DNA of 64,000 bases from Mytilus edulis (lineage: Eukaryota; Mollusca; Bivalvia; Mytilida; Mytilidae). The notes beneath the pieces are model-generated. The model was not told where the DNA came from, ran no database searches, and saw only the letters and a program-made list of their open reading frames with translations. Location: assembly GCF_963676685.1 (NCBI RefSeq), contig NC_092349.1, forward strand, positions 42,175,426-42,239,425, read 5' to 3'. Shown piece by piece: positions 36,734 through 48,192 of the stretch. A program made the translations under genes and the position numbers. Each line of letters starts with the position of its first letter. Position 1 is the stretch's first letter.

Positions 36734-39260
36734 TAAAAACCAAAGTAAATGGCCTAATTGGTTCTATACTTACTGTAAAATAGACATTATAGCAAAAGTT
36801 TATTTCGTTATAAAGTCATAGCATATCATATCTTCATATCATCCTATTTTATTTATAGTTTCTTTTTAACTTTTAGCGCCTTTTCTTCATTCATTTTTTT
36901 GTGTACAAAAATAAATTTTAGTAAACAATGTTGGAAAATGTTTTCACACTATCGCATGGTGTTTTTTTTTTTTTTTTTTGACAGATTTAAATTTTATAGG
37001 GAATGATATGAAATATAATGGTATACCTCGCGTTCAGTTATACATTGTAGAATGACCTTGACATTATAAAGAATAGTATCAATATCCTCTATTATTTGAT
37101 GATTTAAATGTTGCGGAAGTACAATTTGTCAGGTCAGTGTATATATTACAAAAAATAGATTACAGCATTATGTTTTTATTACACTAGTACAGATTGTAAG
37201 AACCACTTCGAATCTGTAACTTCTTGTTTAGCTTAAAGGGAAAAGAACACTTATATGCAAACATATATAACGGGAATGCAACAATGTTTGAACAACAAAA
37301 ACGATTATGTATGGTTTCAAAACAAGCAAATAACACTATCGATTTCAAAACATTTCGATAATGACACAATTGTAATAAAAATAAAGGATGTGATATGAAT
37401 GAACATGTATAACTACCATTATACGTAGATGTAACAACAATATTCGGTTCTTAATGACGAACCAAAGTGTGCAGTATTATGTTGGATATGACAAAACGTG
37501 AAACAATTCAGACGACAAGATATTTCCAAGAATTGAATGATTTGTTTGAATTAAATATCAGTTACTGTATTACGTATCCAAACAACAGATGAATTGCAAC
37601 TCAGATAAAAGATAATATGATATCCATCCCAAACAAAAGATTTGAAAGCCAGTGATGTATAAAAACCGAAAAGTTGAAATGCTATAAGATCAGAAAGAAC
37701 AACATAAAAGTGCTAAAATACATCTAATGTAAATAGTTATCAAAGGTACCAGGATTATAATTTAATACGCCAGACGCGCGTTTCGAATGTGAGCAACATT
37801 AGGGAACAATGTTGTAAAATATTTTTCCACTAATGCATTACTATTGGGGGTTGTTTTGATAGATTTACATTTTAAAAGGAATGATAGGTATATGGTATAT
37901 TTTTCGTTCAGTTATACATTATATTTGACCTTGACATTTCATAGAATGGAATCAATATCCTCTTGGAAGTGCAATTTGTCAGTTATATTATAAAATAGAT
38001 TTCAGCTATTAAAATGTTTTAAACACTAGTAAAGATTTGACCAACGAACACTATATATGCAAGCATATATAACTGGAATGCAACAATGTTTGAACAACCA
38101 ATACGAATATGTTTGGTTCCAAAACATGCAAATAACACAAGAACAACAAAAATTTCAAATGTTATATGTCCAGAAATAACAAAAAACAAATATTTAAATC
38201 GATTTAAGGTCAATTAATCCTGAGAGAGTGTTAACAGAATTTTTTTTTTATATTTTACAAAATTTATAGACAGACAATTTTAGAAAGGTTTGTTATAAAT
38301 TATGGCAGAACAAAGTATTGACTACTGAGCGGCTGATACCCTTGGGGACTGATAGTCCCCCTGAAGAGGCATCGATTTAGTACTGTATAAATATGAAAAC
38401 AACGCGCAATAAATTTTAACCGTCTGAATGACCTTCATCGAGAACCCTCAAAGCTGAAAATTTGACAGCCGCGGAGGTTGCAGACCCGGAACAGTTGACG
38501 AAATATACATGCTATATGACATCAACAACTATTCATTTGCTTTAAACACCTTTTAAAAAAAAAACACAGAAAAGCAAGATAATGGTCCAATGGTATTTAT
38601 AGATTTTTTTGTATTGGTAGACATTAAGATAATAATATTCATAAAACATACTTCATAGCATTCGAGTACGTGCTGATTTCCAATTCAACATTTTATAACG
38701 ACAATAAGCGAGCAATAAGCTTTACTTCGGCTACAACGGCATACATTTACGAATGGACTTTTGACACATAAAACTTTAATGCTGAACAAAAAAATATCTA
38801 CTAATATATTAAAAGATTATATGTATCGCCTAATTGGTTATACACTTACTGTAATATAAATCACAGTTCTTGACATTATAGAGAAAGTTGATTGCATAGT
38901 GAAAGTCATAACACTCTTCAAATCATCCTTTTTTATTTATAATTTTTATTACACTAATAACGCGCTTTTCTTCATTTATTTTCTTATGTACAAATTTTCA
39001 AATTTAGGGAACAAAGTTGGAAAATATTTTCCAACAAACAAGTGTGGGTTGTGTTGAACGATTTAAATTTTATTAGGAATGCTTATAATGAAAAGATATA
39101 CTTCGTGTACAGTTATACATTGTAAAATGACCTTGACATTATATAGAATAGAATCAATATCCTCTATTATTTGGTGATTTAAATCTTACGGAAGTACAAT
39201 TTGTCAGGTTTTTTTAGTTTAAAATTACTATCTGCCTGTACCAAGTTATAAATAACACTT
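36700..39260. repeat. Diverged local duplications
   Basis: A segment containing CAGTTATACATT..TGACCTTGACATT..GAATCAATATCCTCT..AATTTGTCAG occurs at about 37035..37135, 37910..37985 and 39110..39210. The sequence upstream (GCCTAATTGGTT..TACTTACTGTAA..TTTTCTTCATT) occurs at 36750..36900 and 38828..38985. No coding signal. Confidence 0.65.
37738..37788 (-). mobile_element. Short inverted fragment of the GCGCGTCTGGCG repeat
   Basis: TTATCAAAGGTACCAGGATT through ACGCCAGACGCGCGTTTCG. Confidence 0.55.
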
Positions 39261-39317
39261 TCGATTTCAAAACATCTGATAATAATTAAGATTACGCGTC
39301 TTCTTAATATCAAAATA

Positions 39318-39500
39318 ATGAAATGTGGTATGATTGCACCTGTATAATAACCATCAGACAACTATCAATCAGAGTCCAAATGACGAAGATGTTAGCAGCT
39401 ATATGTCACCGTACGGTCTTCAACGATGAGCAAAAATGTTTCGTATAATTAGTTTAAGTTTGATATGACAAAGTGTGAACCAATTCATACGAGAAAACTG
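39318..39500 (+). mobile_element. Dispersed short repeat, diverged copy
   Basis: AAATGTGGTATGATTGCACC, CAAATGACGAAGATGTTAGC and GTCACCGTACGGTCTTCAAC in order. Confidence 0.5.
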
Positions 39501-39648
39501 ACGCCCGTATTTAAAGCGAGCAATATAAAAAAAATATATATAGCAAACATGCGCCACTGACAACCATTAAATTACCGGTTTCTTACTTGTTTTCCCAGAC
39601 TTAAATTTATTTTTAGATTATTGCTTCTTATCATTTATATATCACTGC

Positions 39649-39890
39649 TGGTGATCCGATGGACCAATCTATTGTAGAGTTGTCACTGGTTCAGACGTAC
39701 TTATATAAGCTGACTTATCTATAGTAAAGGAATCTACAAATTATTGCAAGATACAGTTACAGAAACAATTATATTTATAAAAACCAGTGATAACTCAACA
39801 ATAGATTTATCCATCGGACCACCATCAGTGATGGTGATCTTTGATTAATTTGTAGGATCCTTTACTATAGATAATTCAGCTGATCTATAA
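39649..39890. repeat. Imperfect inverted repeat, arms about 100 bp
   Basis: GATCCGATGGACCAATCTAT..CTATAGTAAAGGAATCTACAAATTA mirrors TAATTTGTAGGATCCTTTACTATAG..ATCGGACCACCA. Part of it recurs as a direct copy at 39945..40060. Confidence 0.65.
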
Positions 39891-40039
39891 CAATACCATC
39901 TTCATGCCTTATATATCATATATATATATATATACATCGGATACATCTGTTGTAGAGTTGTCACTGACTCAGACGTACTTATAAATATAATTATTTTCTG
40001 TGACTGTATATTACATTAATTTGTAGGATCTTTTACTAA

Positions 40040-40327
40040 AGATAATTTAGCTGATCTGTAACAGTAACATCTTCATGCCTTATATATCTTGTACTGTAGT
40101 ACGCCGCTAGATTAAAACTGACGAGGAAAGGTAACACACGGCCAGCGAAAGCTCTTTTGATGAGAGCCCAGGTGGTCGTGTGGTCTAGCGGGACGGCTGC
40201 AGTGCAGGCGATTTTGTGTCACGATATCACAGTAGCATGGGTTCGAATCCCGGCGAGGGAAGAACCAAAAATTTGCGAAAGCTAATTTACAGATCTAACA
40301 TTGTTGGGTTGATGTTTAGACGAGTTG

Positions 40328-40331
<4 letters not shown>
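40040..40331 (+). mobile_element. tRNA-derived SINE, near full-length
   Basis: Contains pol III box A TGGTCTAGCGGG (40181..40192) and box B GGTTCGAATCC (40240..40250), 48 bp apart, then a non-tRNA tail ending GACGAGTTGTAT. A (GA)n tract follows at once. Homologous sequence extends about 140 bp 5' of box A (shared with the copy at 36476..36733), so the element is longer than a tRNA head plus tail. Not a functional tRNA gene: no acceptor-stem pairing and no CCA-adjacent end. Confidence 0.7.

Positions 40332-40397
<66 letters not shown>
40331..40397. repeat. (GA)n microsatellite
   Basis: About 33 uninterrupted GA units, directly after the SINE tail. It generates a false Ser-Leu repeat open frame on the minus strand. 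Confidence 0.95.
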
Positions 40398-40399
<2 letters not shown>

Positions 40400-41449
40400 T
40401 ATAAAAAGGACTAACCAGCAAATTTCTCCTGAGGGATTGAAAACCGAAGTTTCTAAATAATTTCCAAATATAGATGGACAATGTTAGATAGGTTTGTAAT
40501 AAATCATGTTATTACCAAAGTATTAAATACTACTCTGATGATACCCTCGGGGAATGATAGCCCACCAGCAGAGGCATCGACCTAGAGCTGAAAAATATAT
40601 AAACAACATTTAAATTTAATTTGTTTGCAGCGCTTTTCTAGATTTACCTTCATCGTCAACAAAGGATGTTAAAGAACCGAAACAGTTGAATAGCTATATG
40701 ACATAAAGAAGATATCAGAACCAAAACTAAGAAAACCAGTTATAAATAAGCTGATCTATTTCTTTGATACCGGTATTTACAAAAACTTGGTTGCTTTACA
40801 AATAATATAATCATGTGTTTTTGTGTTTATTGATAAGTTTTTGTCTCTGACTTCGTGATATATTTTTGTTAATACGATAACTCATGTTGAGACTATTTAA
40901 TTTACGTATATATGACATAATAAAAAAACGAATTTTTAATAGAATTAAAATTTAGGTACACAGATCTAGTAGATATTAAGGATAAACTGTTCCCCAAGAA
41001 AAACCTGTTACCAGTAAGGTGTTCCTTTTAAAATTTCCATCAGTAGATAAATAGAAAATCAAACCTGCGGGTTTACAATTGTATTTTGATTGTATTTATT
41101 CTTGTTAGAATTGAAATGTTAATCACTGTATGTAAATAATTTGTTTGCATACTTAACACTGAATATATTGGCACAAATGAGAAAGCTGTTAACCTTTAAT
41201 TTCCTTTGGCGGAAGTAAGTAATATCAAAATATCAGGATTTATAATTCGTTTTTAGATTTTCAAACACGAAACAAGATTTATTTTACCTTCTCTATTTAA
41301 CACTATTGTTGACGAATCCAGAGTATACATGGTAAACAAATTAACGCAGGGATTTTATTTTTATTTCAAATTAGTTACTGGTATAGATTAAGAACGCTTT
41401 TAAAAATTCGTTTTAATCTGTTGATAGATATGATTTGAACTCGTATTTG

Positions 41450-42220
41450 ACACAACGTTTTGGAATTTTGAATCCTCAATGCTCTTCAATTTCGTACTTG
41501 TTTGGCTTGATAAATATTTTGATATGAGCGTCACTGATGAGTCTTATGTAGACGAAACGCGCGTCTGGCGTACTAAATTATAATCCTGGTACCTTTGATA
41601 ACTATTTACAGCACTGAGTCGATGCCACTGCTGATGGATGGACTTTTCGTCCCCGAGGGTATCACCACCTCAATAGTCAGCACTTCGGTGTTGACATGAA
41701 TATCAATTATGTGGTCATTTTTATAAATTTCCTGTTTACAAAACTTTGAATTTATCGAAAAAACAAGGATTTCTTGTCCCAGGAATAGATTACCTTAGTC
41801 TTGATATGAGCGTCACTGATGCGTCTTATGTAGACGAAACGCGCGTCTGGTGTACTAAATCATAATCCTGACACCTTTGATAACTATTTACACCACTGGA
41901 TCGATGCCATTCCTGGTGGATTGACTTTTCGTCCCCGAGGGTATCACCAGCTCAGTAGTCAGCAATTCGGTGTTGACTTGAATATCAATTATGTGGTCAT
42001 TTTTTTTATAAATTTCCTGTTTACAAAACTTTGAATTCATCGAAAAAACAAGGATTTCTTATCCCAGGAAAAATTACTTTAGCCATATTTGGCACAACTT
42101 TTTGGAATTTTGGATCCTCAATGCTCTTCAACTTCGTACTTGTGTCACTGTTGAGTCTTATGTAGACGAAACGCGCGTCTGGCGTATTAGATTATAATCC
42201 TGGTACCTTTGAAACTATAT
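41450..42220 (+). repeat. Tandem array of the GACGAAACGCGCGTCTGGCG repeat, three partial units
   Basis: TCTTATGTAGACGAAACGCG recurs at about 41542, 41823 and 42158; between them GTCCCCGAGGGTATCACCA..TTCGGTGTTGAC and CAAGGATTTCTT.TCCCAGGAA blocks repeat. Spacing 281 and 335 bp. Inverted single copies are listed separately. Confidence 0.8.
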
Positions 42221-42330
42221 ATATTTTATTGTAATATCAAAATGTTGTCGAGCATTTATAAAACATTAGATAATTTGCATCCTTTTTATATATCAAACTG
42301 ATATTCTAAAATTAATGATAGATTTGTTTA

Positions 42331-42616
42331 TGCTCCACCTACGATAGTAGAGGGCATTATGTTTTCTAGTCTGTGGGTCCGTTCGTCCGTTCGTTCGTTC
42401 GTTCGTCTGTCCAGTTTCAGGTTAAAGTTTTTGATCGATGTAGTTTTGATGAATTGGAAGTCCAATCAACCTGAAACTTAGTATATATGTTCCTTATGAT
42501 ATGATCTTTCTAATTCTAATGTCAAATTAGAGTTCTGACCCCAATTGCACGATCCACTAATCATAGAAAATGATAGTGCAAGCGGGGCATCCGTGTACTA
42601 TGGACACATTCTTGTT
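42331..42616 (+). mobile_element. Dispersed 280-bp repeat (CCACCTACGATAGTAGAGG family), copy 2
   Basis: Collinear with copy 1, e.g. CCTTATGATATGATCTTTCTAATT and CGGGGCATCCGTGTAC; includes a (TTCG)n expansion near 42386. Confidence 0.75.
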
Positions 42617-43124
42617 TTATTTTATTCCATTTCTGTTTGAATTATCACCATGTATCACCTCTGTGCGGTTTTTAAATTTATAAAACGTTAATGTACTTTA
42701 ATTACTTAATTAAAAAAATAACCTGTTTACTTAATCAATTTTTTGCATAAAGTTAAGTCAATCAATACCACACGTTAGAGTATTATACAAATGCTGTGAT
42801 TCCCAATATTTCGACTTCCACCTGTATTATTCCTTATCATCATATACTTAGCATTGATATGATAGTTTTGCATATGTATAATGAACGGAAGTACACACCC
42901 ATAATTTCCCATCCGGGCTGATAACCCATATCAGGGGCATCTCGTGCACAAAACCCATAATAGTGCCTCTCGTGCAAGTTACTTCCGTTATTTCCGGAAT
43001 CGTTTGATTACTTTTCCATTGTTGCATCAGATGTTTTTTGTATTATGACGTCAACGTTTTACGGGAACTTTTGTGAAGTCCATTTATGGCAGTCTTTTTG
43101 AAAGAAGAGCTATATAACTTAATT
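42617..43124. other. Intergenic downstream of the C1q gene
   Basis: A short inverted pair AACGGAAGTA/TACTTCCGTT flanks 42889..42992, with two CCCATA..CTCGTGCA direct repeats inside. It may be a tiny MITE. Confidence 0.35.
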
Positions 43125-43130
43125 TTTATT
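43125..43130 (-). terminator. Possible polyadenylation signal of the C1q-domain gene
   Basis: AATAAA on the minus strand about 270 nt beyond the TAG at 43402. Confidence 0.35.
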
Positions 43131-43401
43131 TTTATAAAAAAAACTTCAAACTAAAGATTGCATATGAATGTGAATACGACTATTATTCCTTCAACATGTT
43201 GAAATTTGTAGATTCAATGACATTGTCGAAAATGCTCACCAAGCAAGCCACTTGGGCCATTATTGCTGTGCTCAAACTATAATTCACTGACCAAATGCAT
43301 CAATGCACTTTCACTGAAAGTATATACTATATCTATTAAGAATAGTCCGTCACTGTATGATTCCAATGTGAATTCTAGTGGTTATTAAATTACAAGCACT
43401 G

Positions 43402-44988
43402 CTAATCTCCATACACTAATATTCCAAGAAACGTGTTACTGGTGGCATCCTTGCTTGTGTAGAAATAGTGCGTTTTGGAACCAGAAACATAATCAGTAGT
43501 GCGTATCCATGCATGGTCGTCTTTGTTCATCTTATATAATGCAGTCATTGATCCACAGTCATAGTGACCATTACTCTCAAACTCTCCAGCCCTTGATATG
43601 CTGGTATTTTGAACAACCAACTCCGTGAATGCATAGTTATTCCCGCTTGTGCATATTGTCCAGGAGAATAGATAAATTCCAGATTTTGGTGATACGAATA
43701 TGCCGTTGAAGTTATTGTAATGGTCTCCGATATTCATAATAACATTTCTGAATACGACTGTTGACTTCTTCTCTAAGTTAAATGAATGTGTTGTAGTTTT
43801 TGTTGTAGCATAAAACATTATCGGTTTAGACTCAAAGGAACCTGCAGCGAAACATAAAATATGAAAATATGTTATTAATATATATATTTATCATTATCAA
43901 GATTGCAAGGGTTTACATTGTAACCAGTGTTTGATAGCTATAGGACGATGTGGCATGAGTGCCAATTGGACAACTCTCCATCTAAGTAACAATTTATAAA
44001 GGTAAACCATTATAGGTCAAGGTACGGCCTTCAACACAGAGACTTGGCTTACATCGAACATCAAGCTATAAAGGGCCCTAAAAATTATGAGTGTAAATCA
44101 TTCAAACGCGAAAACCAACGGTCTAATCTATATAAAATTAGTATGATAGTTTATTTGATAGGGGCTTTGAGGGTATGAAACCATAAATTATTTTCTGACA
44201 TACAAGATGGATACATTATCATATTTCGTGTATCAATTGATTAAATGATCATTCCACAAACAATTGAATTGCTCCACTGATTTATGCAGTTCAAAATATA
44301 AATGAATATCAGTTTTGTTAATGTCTTGGGAAGAAGTTGTTTTTTCTTTTCTTTTCTGAATATTATTATAAATTCACTTGTATATTGTTAAAAATGAGAA
44401 TTGAAATGGGGAATGTGTCAAAGAGTCAACAACCCGATCATAGGGAGTTTGTATTTCACTTTCAATTTGTTATTCAAGCGTCAAATATAATTTTGTTGGC
44501 GGAGTGAAATTGCTGTCTCAGAAAAATACTCAAGCCTCAATAATATCTAGTGTATTTAGTGATCGGTCGCCTCTAGGATTTTAACTCATTACAAATGACT
44601 AAGTGTTTGAATAATTGGGCAATTAAGGTTCTTTTCGTTTCATAATTAAACTGTTTTAAAAGCGTACATGTAGTATAATTGTGTATGACAAGGAAAAATA
44701 TGTCATTTTAATTGTATTCTTACTTATACCGAAAATAACGAACTCTTTCTCCCAGACCAAATATTTGAAATAACATTACTTTAACTGTACTAAAGTCTAC
44801 ATACCTTTATAAGACGAATCGTTGAGATCCTGAATCCTACTTTCAAAGATCTGCTTAGAATTTTCTATAGCAGTGATACGTTGTTCAATTGTTTTTTCTG
44901 TCTCATTTTGTATGGATATAGCACATGTAGTGAAAGCAAGAAAAGTCAGTACTAACCATGGACAAAACTGTCGTATCGAGCTCCTCAT
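43402..44988 (-). CDS. C1q-domain-containing secreted protein, two exons
   Basis: Predicted secreted pattern-recognition protein, 207 aa. Exon 1 44805..44988 encodes a signal peptide (hydrophobic LVLTFLAFTTC, residues 12-22) and a coiled-coil stalk at about 27-58 with heptad-like I/L spacing. It ends G|GTATGT, phase 1. Exon 2 43402..43841 follows tttcgctgcag and joins in frame (GGT, Gly62). Residues about 69-207 are a globular C1q domain: FYATT start, FNLEKKSTVVF, NIGDHYNNFNGIFVSPKSG, IYLFSW, and the C-terminal TFLGILVYGD. No collagen repeats are present, so this is the collagen-less type (sghC1q/C1q-like) expanded in bivalves. Exon 1 carrying leader plus stalk and a single C1q exon is a usual layout. 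Related proteins bind microbial carbohydrates; the ligand here is unknown. Confidence 0.93.
43935..44130 (+). mobile_element. Dispersed short repeat, diverged copy in the C1q intron
   Basis: GATGTGGCATGAGTGCCAAT, CCATTATAGGTCAAGGTACG, GCCTTCAACACAGAG, CGCGAAAACCAACGGTCT. A sister segment without the 5' part lies at 21315..21420. Confidence 0.6.
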
Positions 44989-45026
44989 CTTTGAAGGATA
45001 CTTACGGGATAAAATATTGTTTCACG

Positions 45027-45034
45027 TTTATATA
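45027..45034 (-). promoter_or_regulatory. TATA box of the C1q-domain gene
   Basis: TATATAAA on the minus strand, 39 bp upstream of the ATG at 44988. The leader would be very short. Confidence 0.55.
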
Positions 45035-45539
45035 CTGCCGTTTTAAAAAGCACAGATCACGTCTTTAATATTTATTTATTATCAAAAAGTAATTTTTGGC
45101 AACATATTAAAGTCCGTTTGCTTCATACACAAATTATTAATGAGAAATTAATCTATGATTTACCTCTGACATATGCCATTCTACGCAATATTCAAAATAT
45201 AGAAATAATCTACGCGATATTTTCCTTCGACATAAAATGCTTGTTGAATATGTGCACGTGCTGTTTCCAATCCATGCATATCAAAAAGCAATTGAGAAAT
45301 AAAGGTTAATAGATTTTCTTATTATCATGTTTTCGTGTTATTAATTATCCTTATCTATTACGTTGTACAAAATTCATCGTTATCCTTCATTACTATAATG
45401 TCTTTAAAAAAAACATTGCATTGGGAAAACCACAAAGCATCGTTAGCTCTTTGTTGGAATATATAATCTGGTTCAATTTGTTTCAAGATTTTTAAGCCAC
45501 ATTTTCATATGTGGTATTAAATTTGATATCATATCAATC

Positions 45540-45887
45540 AAAGTTATATACTACAGGTATCTTTATCAAAGTCAATCAATTTCGCACACCTTCGAGGCAA
45601 TATTACAACTTCACCTGCATATGTGATATACATTTCCCTACTTATTTGGTATTCAAGAGCCTGCATCTCCTACTCAGATTTGGTAAAACGTCATCAATGT
45701 CTTAGCAGAAAAATGAACCAGGGCTATATCAAAGAACGTATCGTCATTTTGCTAAATAAAAAAGTTAATCGGTAGCTTATGGTACCAAAACCTTGTTGAT
45801 AAACATTCCGTATCAACTTCACAAATAATACATGATGGTCTTGTAGTATAGATTCTGGATACTTATGTTGTTCACCATCTTATCAAC
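45540..45887 (+). pseudogene. Possible degenerate RT-like fragment
   Basis: Translation yields weak RT-like text (QGYIKERIVILLNKKVN near 45720..45770) with several stops. It directly precedes the retroelement 3' remnant, so it may be the same insertion. Confidence 0.3.
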
Positions 45888-46650
45888 GTGCTTAATTATT
45901 CTTTTGTTAGTCTTTATGAGTATTACTTTTACTGCTTAGTCTGTTTTATTGATATCATTGGAAGTGGCTCGGTACTTATATATCCCGTCATTGTGTTATT
46001 GTTCTATGATAGTTCTCGTATTCTTGTCTTTCATTTTTTGCTTATTTGCTTTGTCTATTTGCCTTTTGGTGTTTCTTTGATACATATTACGTGGCTCTGC
46101 ACTTATGCATCTCGATTTTGTGCTATTGTTAAACATTTTTGTATTTTTAATGTGCATTGTTTATATGACTTTTATGTTTCTTTGATACATATATGACGTG
46201 GCTCTTTACTTAAACATCCCTTCATTGTATTATTGTACTATGATTTACCATGGTAAATTTGTGCATTCTGGTAGTTAATACTTGCTTAAATGCTTGGTTA
46301 ATATGGAATTTTGAGCTTCTTTGTTTCACATTCGTTTGTTTTTATAGCAATTAAGATTATGACACAATGTTGACTGCTGTACTTATCATTTCTGTTTGTT
46401 TTGTTCACACATCGTTGTCCACATAATGAAATTTTATGCGACTGTCATACAAGTGAGAGGTTTAGCTAGCTATTAAATAAGGTTTAATTCACCATTATCT
46501 ACATAAAAATTTGCTTATACCAAGTCAGGAAAATAACAGTTGTTATCAATTCGTTTCATGTGTTAAAGATTTTAATTTTGCCATTTGATTAGGGACTTTC
46601 CTTTTTGAATTTTCCTCGATGTTCAGTATTTTTGTGATTTACTTTTTTTT
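45888..46650 (+). mobile_element. Retroelement 3' remnant
   Basis: The second half (46385..46650) matches the tail at 21440..21700 block for block. The first half holds two direct partial repeats (GATACATATTACGTGGCTC near 46079 and GATACATATATGACGTGGCT near 46185). The 102-codon open frame at its left is T-rich and has no recognisable domain. Confidence 0.5.
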
Positions 46651-48192
46651 CAAATTAAAGCCATCATAATTACAATTTATGTAATGAATAATTTTTTTTT
46701 TTTTCAACATTTAGAATTAAACAATCAATATTGTATTTACCAGGAATTAAAGAAAACAATACTGATCATTTTAACAATGGGTAAATATGAAATGTGTTTC
46801 AGGATTTTTAAGTGATATGATCAACACTGTATTAACCACTGTATGGAAATCAAAGTTATAAGTGAAATAAAAACAAACACAGTGGCAAAAGAAAACGACG
46901 AAAACTGCATAGAAAATTAAAAACAATAGTTATACAAACCCCTTTATAACACAAATTCCTCATTTTTTGTCTTTATTTTAAGTTCTTAACTGAAACTCAA
47001 TGTCAATTTGTAGATGTAACATAATGTACTCGGTATACTTAGGTGCATCTGTAGCATCTCTGTTCGAAGTAAGTGGATATAGTTATCGTCAAAATAACTG
47101 AAGGGATAAAATCTATATCGCGGAATCTGAAGTACAAGTAAACGATATGAAGATGGAAACTCGGTGCACTTAAACTGGAATTGCCAACTCCCACAGGAAT
47201 TGTATATGTGTCTTGAAGATGTAATACTTGTCGAAAAGACATTCTAGTAACCTATATATCAGATTGGCAAATAGTTATTAAAAGTCAGTTTTGTGGGGAG
47301 TTTTACTTTTTGTTCCCATTTAATTTTACCATAAATTATTATTTTTATTAGTCCAGTAACATAGCATTAAATTTCTTTTATGATAATGTGAAAATATCAA
47401 TCTATCAAGTAATTTAAACTATTGGTCGATTTAATGCTTCAGTAGTCATCCTGAATCTTGTGAAAAAGAAAACATAACTTCAAACACTTGCGTAACTCTC
47501 TTATAATCATAACATTATTTTTTTTTATCTTTTTTAAAACAACATAATTCAATATATTAAGGTAATTATATAGTGCGTTTGACTACAATAAATCATCTAA
47601 ACGACGTTATCAAAAATTCAAATTTCTTATTTGTAACTTTACTTAGCATTTTCATTTTTTTTTAAAAGGACTCTGCCAATTTCCTGCTGAATTCTTTATG
47701 AATGATTTTAAAAAGTTACATATTTGTTCCATATAAATAAATGAGAAAAAAACTTAATAATCGAATGGCCTCTACTACACAAGTTGAAAAACTTTACATA
47801 TTACAAAATGGATATTTTTGTAAGCTTACCAATCCAGACAGTCCATTTAAAAAATATGAATTTAAATAATTTGTACGCGCCTTGAATTTGTTCTTATTTT
47901 TTTACTACATATTTCATTGTATTTTGAAACAACAGCACGATAGATTTTTCAATCACTTTGTTATATTTGTCCGAAATTCAAATTGTCCCTATGAATAAAC
48001 TTTAAATATTTTGATCAGGTTAGTTTGGGACGTATAGAACCATTTGGAATCCAAAACATAAAAAAGACCTGATGCAAAAACAGAAAAGCACAAGGCTGAA
48101 CAACCATAACAATCTAGTATGTTATTGATGGAACCTAAATATTACTGTTTGTCACTTACGTGGTTCCGCTTCATTTCTAACCTATGATCAGT
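46651..48192. other. Intergenic, AT-rich
   Basis: No gene or clear repeat family recognised. Confidence 0.45.

Larger units (their letters stand above)
38220..40620. repeat. Diverged duplicate pair containing an inverted repeat relic
   Basis: 38265..38385 and 40480..40585 share AGGTTTGT.ATAAAT.ATG..AAAGTATT..CT..TGATACCCT.GGGGA.TGATAG and GAGGCATCGA. The second half is the reverse of the GTCCCCGAGGGTATCACCAG repeat. Confidence 0.5.

Noticed and set aside
40165..40262. tRNA gene with box A and box B
   Set aside because: Acceptor and other stems do not pair and a fixed non-tRNA tail follows; it is the head of a SINE that is present in several copies.
40287..40481. Open frame with a long Ser-Leu repeat on the minus strand
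   Set aside because: It is the (GA)n microsatellite read in one frame; no leader, domain or promoter.
45888..46196. 102-codon hydrophobic open frame as a membrane protein
   Set aside because: T-rich composition gives spurious Phe/Leu/Val; it lies in a retroelement remnant and shows internal repeats.
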